DNA of 64,000 nt, from positions 1 to 64,000 of the forward strand of contig NZ_BBPP01000022.1 of NCBI RefSeq assembly GCF_000787835.1, given 5' to 3'. This stretch comes from Streptacidiphilus melanogenes. Its GTDB lineage: Bacteria; Actinomycetota; Actinomycetes; Streptomycetales; Streptomycetaceae. The position numbers and the translations under genes were made by a program. The notes under the pieces were generated by a model that saw only the letters and a program-made list of their open reading frames with translations, had not been told where the DNA came from and did no database searches. Shown here in pieces: positions 1 to 8,520 of this stretch; positions within the stretch are counted from its first letter, which is position 1, and every line of letters starts with the position of its first letter.

Positions 1-2000
1 GGAGCCGGTGCCTCCTCGGTGACGGCCTCGACGGCCTCGGCGACGACCGCCGCAGCGGCCTCGACGACCTCGGCGACGTCGGCGGTGACGGCCTTCTTGG
101 TGGCGCGGGTGCGCTTGCGCGGCGCGGGCGTCTCCTCGACCGTCTCGACGACCGGGGCCTCGACCGCAGGAGCCTCGACGACCTCGGCCACGGCCTTCTT
201 CGTCGCGCGCGTCCGCTTGCGCGGAGCCGGCGTCTCCTCGACGACGACCGGAGCCTCGAGGGCCTCGACAACCTCGACGGGAGTCTCCACGGGAGCCTCG
301 GCCGTACGCGTCCGCCGACGGCGCGGCTCCGCAGGAGCCTCCTCCGTCACGCTCGGCGCAGCCTCGACGGCCGGCGCGGCCACCTCGGCCACCTCGGCGG
401 CCGCCGCCTCGACGGTGTCGACCACGGCCTCTGCCGCGACCTCGGCCTGGTCCCCGCCGCGCGTGCGGCGACGACGACGGCGCGCGGGCGCGTCGGCGAT
501 CTCCGCCACCTCGTCGGGCGCGGACGGTGCGGCCGGGGCCTCGGTCGTGGTCCCCTCCGCCGAGACCGGCGCATCCGAGCCGCCGCGCGTGCGGCGGCGC
601 TTGCGGTCGCGCTCACGGCGCCCGGCCGGACGGTCCGCGTCATGCTCGGCGTCGCGGTCACGGGTGCGGCCCTCGCTGCGGCCCGCGGGCTTGGTCGTGC
701 CGCGGCGACGACCGCCACCGGGCTCGCCCAGGTCCTCGATCTCCTCCGCGTCGAGACCGGCGCGGGTGCGCTCGGCACGCGGCAGGACACCCTTGGTCCC
801 GGCGGGGATGTGCAGCTGCTCGTACAGGTGCGCCGAGGAGGAGTACGTCTCCTCCGGGTCGTTGAACGACAGCTCCAGCGCCTTGTTGATCAGCTGCCAG
901 CGCGGGATGTCGTCCCAGTCGACCAGCGTGACCGCGGTGCCCGACGCGCCCGCGCGGCCGGTGCGGCCGATGCGGTGCAGGTAGGTCTTCTCGTCCTCGG
1001 GGCACTGGTAGTTGATGACGTGCGTGACGCCCTCGACGTCGATGCCGCGGGCGGCGACGTCGGTGCAGACGAGGATGTCGACCTTGCCGTTGCGGAACGC
1101 GCGCAGGGCCTGCTCGCGGGCGCCCTGGCCCAGGTCGCCGTGGACGGCGCCGGCGGCGAAGCCGCGCTTGGTGAGCTGCTCGGCGACGTCGGCGGTGGTC
1201 CGCTTGGTGCGGCAGAAGATCATCGCCAGGTTGCGGCCCTCGGCCTGCAGGATGCGTGCGACCATCTCGACCTTGTCGAGCGAGTGCGCGCGGTAGATGT
1301 GCTGCGAGATGTTCGCGACCGTCGCGCCCTGGTCGTCCGGCTGGGTGGCGCGGATGTGGGTCGGGCGGTTCATGTAGCGGCGCGCGAGGCTGATGACCGC
1401 GCCCGGCATGGTCGCCGAGAACAGCATGGTCTGCCGCTGCGCGGGAAGCAGGTCGATGATCTTCTCGACGTCGGGCAGGAAGCCCAGGTCGAGCATCTCG
1501 TCGGCCTCGTCCAGCACCAGCGTGCGCACGGCCGACAGGTCGAGCTTCTTCTGACGGGCCAGGTCCAGCAGACGGCCGGGGGTGCCGACGATGACGTCGA
1601 CGCCGCGCTCCAGCGCCTCGATCTGGGTCTCGTAGCCGCGACCGCCGTAGATGGAGAGGACCCGGACGTTGCGGACCTTGCCGGCGACCAGCAGGTCGTT
1701 GGTGACCTGGGTGCACAGCTCGCGCGTCGGGACGACGACCAGCGCCTGCGGCGCGGTCGGCAGTTCGGCCGCGGTGAGGCGGCCGGCGTCCACGTCGGCG
1801 GCGACGCGGACGGAGTCGATGATGGGGAGCCCGAAGCCCAGGGTCTTGCCGGTGCCGGTCTTGGCCTGGCCGATGACGTCGTGGCCGGTCATGGCGACCG
1901 GGAGGGTCATCTCCTGGATCGGGAAGGGAGTGATGATGCCAACGGCCTCGAGGGCCTCTGCGGTCTCGGGAAGGATCCCGAGTTCACGGAACGTAGTCAG
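1..2000 (-). CDS. DEAD-box ATP-dependent RNA helicase, 3' end beyond the left edge
   Basis: Superfamily 2 RNA helicase that remodels RNA duplexes, probably in ribosome or mRNA metabolism in the cytoplasm. Translating leftward from 2000 gives the canonical series: Q-motif region (TPFPIQEMTLPVA), motif I AKTGTGKT, PTRELC, TPGRLL, DEAD, SAT, then HIGRTGRAG. After the core comes a long basic/acidic tail with RRRRTRGG blocks and repeated APRKRTRATKKAV units, which runs off the window and is probably an RNA-binding extension. No ATG or GTG lies between the upstream in-frame stop and motif Q. The only start I find is CTG at 2000, preceded by GGAAGAGG at 7 nt spacing. The family is certain. The CTG start is an inference, and the true C-terminus is not visible. 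Confidence 0.93.
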   Translation of the reverse strand, partial: MTTFRELGILPETAEALEAVGIITPFPIQEMTLPVAMTGHDVIGQAKTGTGKTLGFGLPIIDSVRVAADVDAGRLTAAELPTAPQALVVVPTRELCTQVTNDLLVAGKVRNVRVLSIYGGRGYETQIEALERGVDVIVGTPGRLLDLARQKKLDLSAVRTLVLDEADEMLDLGFLPDVEKIIDLLPAQRQTMLFSATMPGAVISLARRYMNRPTHIRATQPDDQGATVANISQHIYRAHSLDKVEMVARILQAEGRNLAMIFCRTKRTTADVAEQLTKRGFAAGAVHGDLGQGAREQALRAFRNGKVDILVCTDVAARGIDVEGVTHVINYQCPEDEKTYLHRIGRTGRAGASGTAVTLVDWDDIPRWQLINKALELSFNDPEETYSSSAHLYEQLHIPAGTKGVLPRAERTRAGLDAEEIEDLGEPGGGRRRGTTKPAGRSEGRTRDRDAEHDADRPAGRRERDRKRRRTRGGSDAPVSAEGTTTEAPAAPSAPDEVAEIADAPARRRRRRTRGGDQAEVAAEAVVDTVEAAAAEVAEVAAPAVEAAPSVTEEAPAEPRRRRTRTAEAPVETPVEVVEALEAPVVVEETPAPRKRTRATKKAVAEVVEAPAVEAPVVETVEETPAPRKRTRATKKAVTADVAEVVEAAAAVVAEAVEAVTEEAPA

Positions 2001-2463
2001 GGCTGTGCCTCTTCCGGATGTGGTGCGGCCGATCGCGGGGCGGCCGGGTGCCCGTCATGGGACGGACACACTGACCGCAACCGGTTGCCTCGCGGCGGCT
2101 CACGCGCCAGCGCGTCGTTTTGACCGTCCGTGGACGTAATCGTCCAGGACGCGTCCGCGGGGAGCGGACTCGACGGGGCGCAGTGAGCGGCACTGCATGG
2201 GAGGCCCGGCGCGGGACCGCGATGGCGCGGTCTGCGGCGGCCCTCGCTCGGCCACTGCGGGGTCGGTCGGAGCCGATCGTGCAACCGACCGGGCATCCGC
2301 GTGCGTGAGGCGCGGTGCGCAGTCACGTCCGTGATGGTCGTGAAATACACCGGGCCTCGGTACCACCATACCGTCAAGTCGAAGATCGAACATGTGACGC
2401 GGACGACATCGGGCTCGTTCCTGCCCGGTTTCGTGCGTCGAGTGCCCTCCGGAGGCCACTAAG
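2001..2463. other. Gene-free divergent intergenic region with a 12-bp palindrome
   Basis: This 463-bp stretch lies between the divergent helicase and ferritin-like genes. I see no convincing coding frame. A perfect palindrome GCAACCGGTTGC sits at 2077-2088, about 80 bp upstream of the helicase start, and could be an operator or a hairpin in a long 5' UTR. A TTGACG on the minus strand near 2373-2378 could be a -35 element, but I find no well-spaced -10 partner. Confidence 0.4.
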
Positions 2464-3237
2464 GTGCGGCGTATGGAGACCCCTGAGGCACGCAAGCAGG
2501 ACGAGACGGACGAGCGGACGGCCGACGCCACGGCCGAGGCGTACCCGTCGATCGGGGACTGGGCGCAGTGCTCGGCCGATCCGCAGTACCGCGCGGCGGT
2601 GGTCGACCTGCTCGGTGCACTCGCCTACGGCGAGCTCAGCGCGTTCGAGCGGCTGGCCGAGGACGCGAAGCTCGCCCCCAGCCTGGAGGACAAGGCGGCG
2701 CTGGCGGGCATGGCGGCGGCAGAGTTCGGCCACTACCGCGTCCTGAGTGAGCGCCTCGCCGGGATCGACGAGAACCCCGCCGAGGCGATGCAGCCGTTCG
2801 CCGAGGCCCTGGAGTCCTTCCACCGCATGACGGCCCCGGCCGACTGGGAGGAAGGCCTGGTCAAGGCCTATGTCGGCGACTCCATCGCCGCAGACTTCTA
2901 CCGCGAGGTCGCGGTCCGGCTCGACGACGACACCCGCGAGCTGGTGCTCGGCGTCATGGCCGACACCGGCCACGCCGAGTTCGCCGTCGGCAAGGTCCGC
3001 GAGGCGATCGCTGCGGACCCGCGCATCGGAGGACGGCTGGCGCTGTGGGGCCGCCGGCTCATGGGCGAGGCGCTGAGCCAGGCCCAGCGGGTCGTCGCCG
3101 AGCGCGACGCCCTGTCCAACCTGCTGATCGGTGGCACCGAGGTGCGCGGCTTCGACCTGGTCGAGGTCGGCAAGATGTTCAACCGCATCACCGAGGCCCA
3201 CACCCGCCGCATGGCGGCCCTGGGCCTGGCGTCCTGA
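2464..3237 (+). CDS. Ferritin-like fold protein (MiaE-like diiron family)
   Basis: A 257-residue protein with four-helix ferritin-like character. Carboxylate/histidine motifs typical of a diiron bundle are visible: YGELSAFERLAE early, AAAEFGHYRVL in the middle (ExxH pattern) and MADTGHAEFAVGK later. This family is annotated as resembling tRNA hydroxylase MiaE, but its substrate in Streptomyces is unknown and I do not assign one. GTG at 2464 was chosen because GGAGG lies 8 nt upstream. The ATG nine bases later would be too far from it. The gene is divergent from the helicase, followed by a long gene-free stretch, and appears monocistronic. Confidence 0.85.
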   Translation: MRRMETPEARKQDETDERTADATAEAYPSIGDWAQCSADPQYRAAVVDLLGALAYGELSAFERLAEDAKLAPSLEDKAALAGMAAAEFGHYRVLSERLAGIDENPAEAMQPFAEALESFHRMTAPADWEEGLVKAYVGDSIAADFYREVAVRLDDDTRELVLGVMADTGHAEFAVGKVREAIAADPRIGGRLALWGRRLMGEALSQAQRVVAERDALSNLLIGGTEVRGFDLVEVGKMFNRITEAHTRRMAALGLAS

Positions 3238-3813
3238 GCCGCGGCTCTGCTGCTCTGCGCCCCCGCGGCCCGGCGGCCCCGGGGGCTGGCCGGGGCCTGT
3301 CGCCTGAGTCCGCCTTTGGGCCTGAGCGGGCTACCTGCCCCCGCGCCGCCTACGGCTGATCTTCGTCTGAGGGCCTGGCGTGAGGCCTGACGGCCTCGCG
3401 CCCGAGCGCACCGGGCCCTCGATCCGCGCGCTCGCTTCGGCCGACGCGCGCGTGGGCGTGGCCTTGGGCCCGATGGCCCGGTGTCTGAGCGCACCGGGCG
3501 CTCGATTCGCTGGGTCGGCTCGGCCGGAGCCTGGCGTCCGGGCCTGGCGGGAGGCCCCAGCCGGGGGCGTGGCTCCTGCGCTGGTCGGTTGAGACGGCTT
3601 GCGCCCGGGCCTGAGCTGGCCGGCGTGATGGCCTGCGCCGGGTCGCACCTGAGGGGCGGCGTGACGTGTGCCAGGGGCGTGTGGCTGAGCGCGGCCGACT
3701 GAGCTCGGGTGTGTGCCCCGGCTCGGCGGCTTGGCCCCGGTGAGCGGTGCCCTTGTGCCCGGGCCGACCGGTCCGACGTTCGTGGGTGTGCAGGGCCGCC
3801 CGGTGGGCGGTGG
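3238..3813. other. Gene-free GC-rich stretch with diverged internal repeats
   Basis: About 575 bp without a convincing gene. Imperfect repeats of GAGCGCACCGGGC(C/G)CTCGAT occur near 3407 and 3486, embedded in other GC-rich near-repeats. The frames that are open here have arginine/proline-rich translations typical of non-coding high-GC DNA. It looks like decayed or expanded intergenic sequence. Confidence 0.5.
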
Positions 3814-4086
3814 TCAGGCGTGCCGGGGATGATGCGTTGATCGCTGGTCCGGGCGGGCCAGCAGCGAGACCATCGCGGCGGAGCCGAGGACCGCGCAGAC
3901 CGTGGTCTCCACCGGGTGGCCGTCGCCGAAGGCGATGTGGGCCACTCCGCCCAGCAGGAGTGCGGAGCAGAGCCCCGTCAGCACCGTCACCACGCGCGGT
4001 GCCGGGAACAGGCCCCCCAGCAGCAGGACGGCACCCAGCCCGACGGCCAGTCCGGCGATCGCGAAGGCGATCAGCTCGACGGTCAT
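3814..4086 (-). CDS. Small hydrophobic membrane protein
   Basis: A 90-residue protein starting MTVELIAFAIAGLAV with about three hydrophobic segments (roughly residues 4-27, 33-54 and 63-79) and a short basic C-terminal tail. ATG at 4086 was chosen because GGAGG lies 8 nt upstream; longer readings add a basic segment without a ribosome site. I do not recognise a named family and assign no function. It is transcribed leftward, in the same direction as the DUF3107 gene but beyond the hairpin that follows that gene. Confidence 0.65.
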   Translation of the reverse strand: MTVELIAFAIAGLAVGLGAVLLLGGLFPAPRVVTVLTGLCSALLLGGVAHIAFGDGHPVETTVCAVLGSAAMVSLLARPDQRSTHHPRHA

Positions 4087-4192
4087 GGTCACGGCCTCCC
4101 GGCTGGTGTGGTGCGGGCTTCTCTGTGCGCTTCTTGTGGACGCGGTCGAGAAAGCCCTACCCACAACGAGGCCGGGACATACCAGGACACGC

Positions 4193-4237
4193 GGAACGCC
4201 CCGTTCCCCCCGGAAGTCGGGGTGAACGGGGCGTTCC
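4193..4237 (-). terminator. Hairpin terminator downstream of the DUF3107 gene
   Basis: Perfect 13-bp inverted repeat GGAACGCCCCGTT / AACGGGGCGTTCC with a 19-nt loop, beginning 31 nt past the DUF3107 stop. It lacks a U tract, as is usual in Streptomyces. Confidence 0.75.
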
Positions 4238-4267
4238 CGGTGGTGCGGCGCCTCAGCGCCAGGTGCC

Positions 4268-4492
4268 TCAGAGCGTGCCGAAACCGACCTTCTGGCGGGT
4301 CGGCTCGCCGATCTCCACGTAGGCCAGGCGGTCGGCCGGGACCAGGATCTTGCGGCCGTGCTCGTCCGTCAGCTTCAGCAGCTTGCCGCCGTCCACCGCA
4401 GCGGCGACAGCGCTCTCGACCTCGTCGGCAGTCTGCGTGCTCTCGAGAACGATCTCCCGAGCCGCGTTCTGCACGCCGATCTTGACCTCCAC
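4268..4492 (-). CDS. DUF3107 family small protein
   Basis: A 74-residue soluble protein, MEVKIGVQNAAREIVLEST..., ending RQKVGFGTL, which is the typical full length and signature of the actinobacterial DUF3107 family. The function of the family is unknown. GTG at 4492 is preceded by GGAGGG at 9 nt. In actinomycetes it often sits beside a TetR regulator and a DEAD-box helicase, as here: the TetR gene lies 126 bp upstream on the same strand, so the two may be co-transcribed. A strong hairpin follows the stop codon. Confidence 0.88.
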   Translation of the reverse strand: MEVKIGVQNAAREIVLESTQTADEVESAVAAAVDGGKLLKLTDEHGRKILVPADRLAYVEIGEPTRQKVGFGTL

Positions 4493-4618
4493 GGCTTTCG
4501 TCCCTCCGGGCCCATCACAGGCGTTCGTCGTTCACACGCGGCCGACCGGCCACGTGCCGTACGGCCCCACCATACGGCTACGGAGCCGGTCAGCGGGGCC
4601 GGTCGAGGGGAGGTGCGG

Positions 4619-5260
4619 TCAGTGCCCCACGTCCCCGCCGTGCAGCGGGAAGCCCTTCAGGCCGCGCCACGACAGGCCGGAGACCATGCGCACGGCCTCG
4701 TCCTGCGGGATCGTCTCGCCCTGGGCGAGCCAGAAGCGGGCGGTGATCTGGCACAGGCCGCAGACGCCGACGGCGAGAAGCATCGACTCCTCCTCGGGGA
4801 GGTCGGTGTCCTCGGCGATCACCTTGCTGACCAGGGTGGCCGTGTCCCGGGTGACGCGCTCGACGCGCTCGCGGACCGCCTCCTCGTTGGTCAGGTCCGA
4901 CTCGAAGACCAGGCGGAACGCGCCCGACTCGGAGGAGACGTAGGCGAAGTAAGCCTCCGTGGTGGCCAGCACGCGGCTCTTGTTGTCCGTGGTCGACTCG
5001 AGCGCGGCGCGGATCGCGTCGACGAGGGCCTCGCAGTGCTTGTCCAGCAGCGCGAGGTAGAGCTCCAGCTTGCCCGGGAAGTGCTGGTACAGCACCGGCT
5101 TGCTGACGCCGGCGCGCTCGGCGATGTCGTCCATCGCGGCGGCGTGGTAGCCCTGCGCGACGAAGACCTCCTGCGCGGCGCCCAGCAGCTGGTTGCGGCG
5201 GGCACTGCGCGGCAGGCGAGTGCCGCGCGGGCGCTCGGCCGTGTCCTGGATTGCCGTCAC
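4619..5260 (-). CDS. TetR family transcriptional regulator
   Basis: About 213 residues. The N-terminal helix-turn-helix is clear (YHAAAMDDIAERAGVSKPVLY, roughly residues 38-58), followed by an all-helical ligand-binding region rich in acidic residues (SSESGAFRLVFESDL). The ligand cannot be predicted. GTG at 5260 has GAGGAG 4 nt upstream; an in-frame GTG at 5272 has no visible ribosome site. The gene has DUF3107 downstream on the same strand and the small acidic-protein gene upstream. It may regulate the adjacent alpha/beta hydrolase or itself, which is inference only. Confidence 0.9.
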   Translation of the reverse strand: MTAIQDTAERPRGTRLPRSARRNQLLGAAQEVFVAQGYHAAAMDDIAERAGVSKPVLYQHFPGKLELYLALLDKHCEALVDAIRAALESTTDNKSRVLATTEAYFAYVSSESGAFRLVFESDLTNEEAVRERVERVTRDTATLVSKVIAEDTDLPEEESMLLAVGVCGLCQITARFWLAQGETIPQDEAVRMVSGLSWRGLKGFPLHGGDVGH

Positions 5261-5406
5261 GGTGCTCCTCACTCAGCGTCTGGTCTGACAGGCGCCGCTT
5301 GTCATCCCGGCGCCTGCGGCCATCCTACTTTCGGGTAATGCCTGGTACCGCAGGTCCGGACCCGAAAGTCCCGGCCCAGGCTTGTGAGGATTCCACAAGG
5401 ATCCCG

Positions 5407-5607
5407 TCACCGGTACTCGTCTTCGTCGATTCGGACCTCGACCTTCTGTTCGGCGGTGTCCGCTTCGGGCGATTCCAGGGCGACATCTTCCTGTGTGAGG
5501 CTCTTGGGCTCCTCGTCGTCGTTCTCCCCGTCGGCCTCGACCTCCGGCCGCTCGTCCGCCTCGGCTTCGTCCAGGGAGTCGAGCGCGGCGTCGTTGACCT
5601 CGGACAT
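5407..5607 (-). CDS. Small highly acidic protein
   Basis: A 66-residue protein beginning MSEVNDAALDSLDEAEADER and ending in DEDEYR, with about 27 Asp/Glu residues and few hydrophobics, so it is probably disordered and soluble. ATG at 5607 has GGGAGG a few bases upstream. No domain is recognisable. It lies upstream of the TetR gene on the same strand and divergent from the alpha/beta hydrolase. Third-codon-position GC is high, which supports a real gene. Confidence 0.6.
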   Translation of the reverse strand: MSEVNDAALDSLDEAEADERPEVEADGENDDEEPKSLTQEDVALESPEADTAEQKVEVRIDEDEYR

Positions 5608-5711
5608 GGTGGCCTCCCTGGGCGTGGTGGGTGGGATGGGACGAGCCGGACGCGGGCTCTGCTCGGTGAGGTCCGGGTAGGGCTTCCGGTGCCGTCACGG
5701 CACCGCCCTCT

Positions 5712-5717
5712 TAGCAT
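5712..5717 (+). promoter_or_regulatory. -10 element TAGCAT for a leaderless transcript
   Basis: TAGCAT ends 7 nt before the hydrolase ATG, so transcription should begin at or next to the start codon. No Shine-Dalgarno sequence is present. The -35 element is not obvious. Confidence 0.5.
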
Positions 5718-5724
5718 CGTCCCC

Positions 5725-6660
5725 ATGAGTGGACTGCGCGAGACATTCGAAGCCGAGACCACGACGGGCGGCGACACCCTGTACCAGGTGCAGGCGCCCG
5801 GCAGTCCGCTCTTCGCCGAGGCCCAGCCGCCGCGCGGGTCCGGACTCCCGGCCGCGCTCTTCGTCCACGGCCTCGGCGGGTCCACCCGCAACTGGGAACC
5901 GCTGATGGCCGAACTGGCCGCGAACGTCGACGGCCACGCCGTCGACCTGCCAGGATTCGGCCAGTCCCCGCCGCCGGACGACGGCGACCTCTCCCTCGAC
6001 GCGCACACCCGCGCGGTCGTCGACCACCTCGAACGCAGCGGCCGCGGTCCCGTCCACCTCTTCGGCAACTCCCTGGGCGGGGCGGTCGCGACGCGCCTGG
6101 CCGCGACCCGGCCCGATCTGGTCCGCACCCTGACCCTGATCTCCCCGGCCCTGCCGGAGCTCCCGCCGCAGACCACGGCCTGGCCGACGGGCCTGCTCGC
6201 ACTCCCCGGCGCGCCCGCCGTCATCCGCCGCGCATCGCGCGGCGGATCGTTCGAGTCGCAGACCCAGGCCCTTCTGGAGCTCTGCTACGGCGACCCGGGC
6301 AGCATCCCGCCGGAGCGCCGCGCGCTGATGGTCACCGAGTACCGGCGTCGAGCACAGCTGCCCTACGCCCTCGACGTCCTCTCCCGCAGCGCCCGCGGCA
6401 TCGTCCGCGCCTACACCGAGCGCGGCGACCACTCGCTGTGGCGCCAGGCGGAGCTCGTCACCGCACCGACCCTCCTGGTCTACGGCCTGAAGGACAAGCT
6501 CGTCGGCTACCGCATGGCGCGTCGTGCCAGCCGCGCGTTCGCCGACTCCCGGCTCATGGTCCTGCCCCACGCGGGACACGTGGCGATGATGGAGTTCCCG
6601 GCCCTGGTCGCCCGCCGGGTGCGGGACTTCCTCGCGGAGATCGACGGCCGGGAGAAGTAG
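5725..6660 (+). CDS. Alpha/beta hydrolase
   Basis: A 311-residue serine hydrolase fold. Oxyanion-hole HGLGGS at about residues 49-53, nucleophile elbow GNSLGG with Ser116, a candidate acid Asp257 (YGLKD) and His285 in PHAGHVAMME complete the triad. The family covers esterases, lipases and epoxide hydrolases, so the substrate is unknown. ATG at 5725 was chosen because a -10 hexamer ends 7 nt upstream (leaderless). The open frame extends further upstream but loses coding character. The product lacks a signal peptide and should be cytoplasmic. Confidence 0.9.
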   Translation: MSGLRETFEAETTTGGDTLYQVQAPGSPLFAEAQPPRGSGLPAALFVHGLGGSTRNWEPLMAELAANVDGHAVDLPGFGQSPPPDDGDLSLDAHTRAVVDHLERSGRGPVHLFGNSLGGAVATRLAATRPDLVRTLTLISPALPELPPQTTAWPTGLLALPGAPAVIRRASRGGSFESQTQALLELCYGDPGSIPPERRALMVTEYRRRAQLPYALDVLSRSARGIVRAYTERGDHSLWRQAELVTAPTLLVYGLKDKLVGYRMARRASRAFADSRLMVLPHAGHVAMMEFPALVARRVRDFLAEIDGREK

Positions 6661-7053
6661 GCCCGACGGTCCGAACGCGTCCTTGGCCGGCCCGCGGACC
6701 GCCGCGGTGCACAGGTGTCCGCGCTGCGAGTTCGCCCACCTCCGGGTGGATGGTTCGTCGTACAACCGACGGTGTCCCGGGCGGCGCGACCGGTGGCGGC
6801 CGCCCGTCGCGCTCCCGTGTGGTGTGCGCGGTTGTGGGGCTTCACTCCTTCGGGTGGTAGGGGGCCGGATGGCCGACTGGGTGTCGGCGGTGGGACGTAG
6901 TTTCGTGCCGTCGGCCGAACACGCGTCCCCGCGTCGGGGTTAACCGCGGTCGGCGAGTGCTCGTGGGGGAGTCCGCGGCCTGACCGGCCGCTGCGCGGCT
7001 GTGTGCGCGTGGCCCTCCGCCGTTGTCGTCGTCATGTTCCGGACGGAGGTTCC
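6661..7053. other. Gene-free intergenic region before the glycosyltransferase
   Basis: About 390 bp with no supported gene. Short open frames here are arginine/glycine-rich and lack ribosome sites. Weak inverted repeats such as GCCGAC/GTCGGC near 6880-6895 could form small hairpins. The promoter of the downstream glycan gene pair presumably lies here, but I cannot place it. Confidence 0.4.
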
Positions 7054-8520
7054 ATGCGCATCGCACTGGTCACCGAGAGTGTCGCCTCCGTTGCGTGGAG
7101 CGACCGACTGGTCGCCTCGCTGCCCGAGCACGAGTTCGTCCGCATCTCTCCGGCCGCCGCCGACCGGCCGCGCGCCGCGCCGCCCGTCGCCGCGCGCAGA
7201 CGCCGGGCTCTCGCCGCCTACGGGGAGCTCATCAGGTCGCTGGTCGAGCCCGGCGCGGCATGCGGCTTCGGGGCGGCGCTCGACTCCCTGGTCGACGAGG
7301 CGCGCGGGGGCGGCCTGCCTGCCCTGCTGCGTTCCGGCGGAGCCCTGCGCGCGTTGGAGCACGCCTGGTTCGGTTCGCCCGCGGCCGCCGTCGCCGCGGG
7401 TCCCGGGGACGCCGGCATCCCGCTCGTGCAGGACGTCCTCGTCGCCGCGGACCTGCTGGAGCGCGCGCTGCGGCCGCTCTCCCTGCCCTGGTACGGCTCG
7501 CGGGGCGAGCTGGCCGGCGCCGACGTCTGCCACGCCGTCGACGGACCGTCCGCCGTCCTGGCGGCCCTCGTGGCCAAGCGCAGGCTCGGTCTGCCGCTGC
7601 TGCTGACCGAGCACAACCTCCACCTGCGCGAGCGTTACCGCGGCTACCGTGCCTCCCGCTACCGCTGGCCGGTGCGCTCGCTTCTGCTGGCCTTCCACCG
7701 TCGGCTCGCGCAGGAGGGGTACGCCCAGGCCGGGGTGATCACCCCGGGCAGCGCCTTCGACCAGCGCTGGCAGGAGTACTGCGGTGCACCGCGTGAGCGC
7801 ATCCGCGTCGTCTTCGAGGCCACCCCGCTCGCCGAGGAGTCGGCCGTCGGGGCGGAGCCGGAGCGGCCCATGCTGGCCTGGCTCGGGCCGATAGAGCCCA
7901 GCGGCGGATTGGAGGCCATGATCAGGGCCTTCGCCCTGGTCCGTGACGAGTCGCCGCGCGCCCTGCTGCGCGTGCACGGCGAGGCCACGACGGGCGCCTC
8001 CGCTTACGAGGAGCACTGTCGCGGTCTCGCCCGGCGCCTCTTCGGCGGCCAGGCCGAGGCGGACGACGCCGTCTCCTTCGAGGGCCGTCCAGCGCGGCTG
8101 CGCTCGGTCTACGAGCGCGCCACCGTCCTGGTCTTCTCGGGCAGTGCGGGCGTCCGCCCGCAGCTGCTGGCGCAGGCCCAGCTCAGCGGGCGCCCGGTGG
8201 TGGCCGCCGACGCGGGGGCCGCGCGCGAGGTGGTGGGCCCGACGGGCCTGCTCGTTCCCGTCGGCGAGCCGGCCCCGCTCGCCGCCGCCTGCACGGCCCT
8301 GCTCGGAGACGAGGAGCGCCGCGGGCGGCTCGGCCACGCCGGGCGGCTGCGCGCCCAGGAGCTGTACGCGGTGGAACCGGCCGTGGACGCCTTCCGCGCG
8401 CTCTATCTCGAGCTCGCCGCCGAGCTGCCCGCCCCCGCGCCCGAGCGGACCGGACAGCCCTTCGCCCGTCCCGCCGAGTACTGGGTCGGGGCCTTCCCGA
8501 AGGGGGTGCCGGCACGATGA
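7054..8520 (+). CDS. GT4-type glycosyltransferase with DUF3492-like N-terminus (PelF-like)
   Basis: A 488-residue GT-B fold enzyme that probably transfers a sugar from a nucleotide donor during cell-surface glycan assembly. The N-terminus MRIALVTESVAS and the central LLLTEHNLHLRERYRGYR resemble the DUF3492 half of PelF-like enzymes. The C-terminal half carries GT4 donor-site features: AWLGPIEPSGGLEAMIRAF, RLRSVYERATVLVFSG and PVVAADAGAAREVV. ATG at 7054 follows GGAGG at 4 nt. The stop overlaps the next ATG by 4 bp (ATGA), so the downstream membrane protein is translationally coupled. Donor and acceptor are unknown. Confidence 0.88.
   Translation: MRIALVTESVASVAWSDRLVASLPEHEFVRISPAAADRPRAAPPVAARRRRALAAYGELIRSLVEPGAACGFGAALDSLVDEARGGGLPALLRSGGALRALEHAWFGSPAAAVAAGPGDAGIPLVQDVLVAADLLERALRPLSLPWYGSRGELAGADVCHAVDGPSAVLAALVAKRRLGLPLLLTEHNLHLRERYRGYRASRYRWPVRSLLLAFHRRLAQEGYAQAGVITPGSAFDQRWQEYCGAPRERIRVVFEATPLAEESAVGAEPERPMLAWLGPIEPSGGLEAMIRAFALVRDESPRALLRVHGEATTGASAYEEHCRGLARRLFGGQAEADDAVSFEGRPARLRSVYERATVLVFSGSAGVRPQLLAQAQLSGRPVVAADAGAAREVVGPTGLLVPVGEPAPLAAACTALLGDEERRGRLGHAGRLRAQELYAVEPAVDAFRALYLELAAELPAPAPERTGQPFARPAEYWVGAFPKGVPAR

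Noticed and set aside
3331-3702. Several short open frames in the 3.2-3.8 kb gap
   Set aside because: They are Arg/Pro/Gly-rich, overlap each other on both strands and sit in diverged repeats without ribosome sites.
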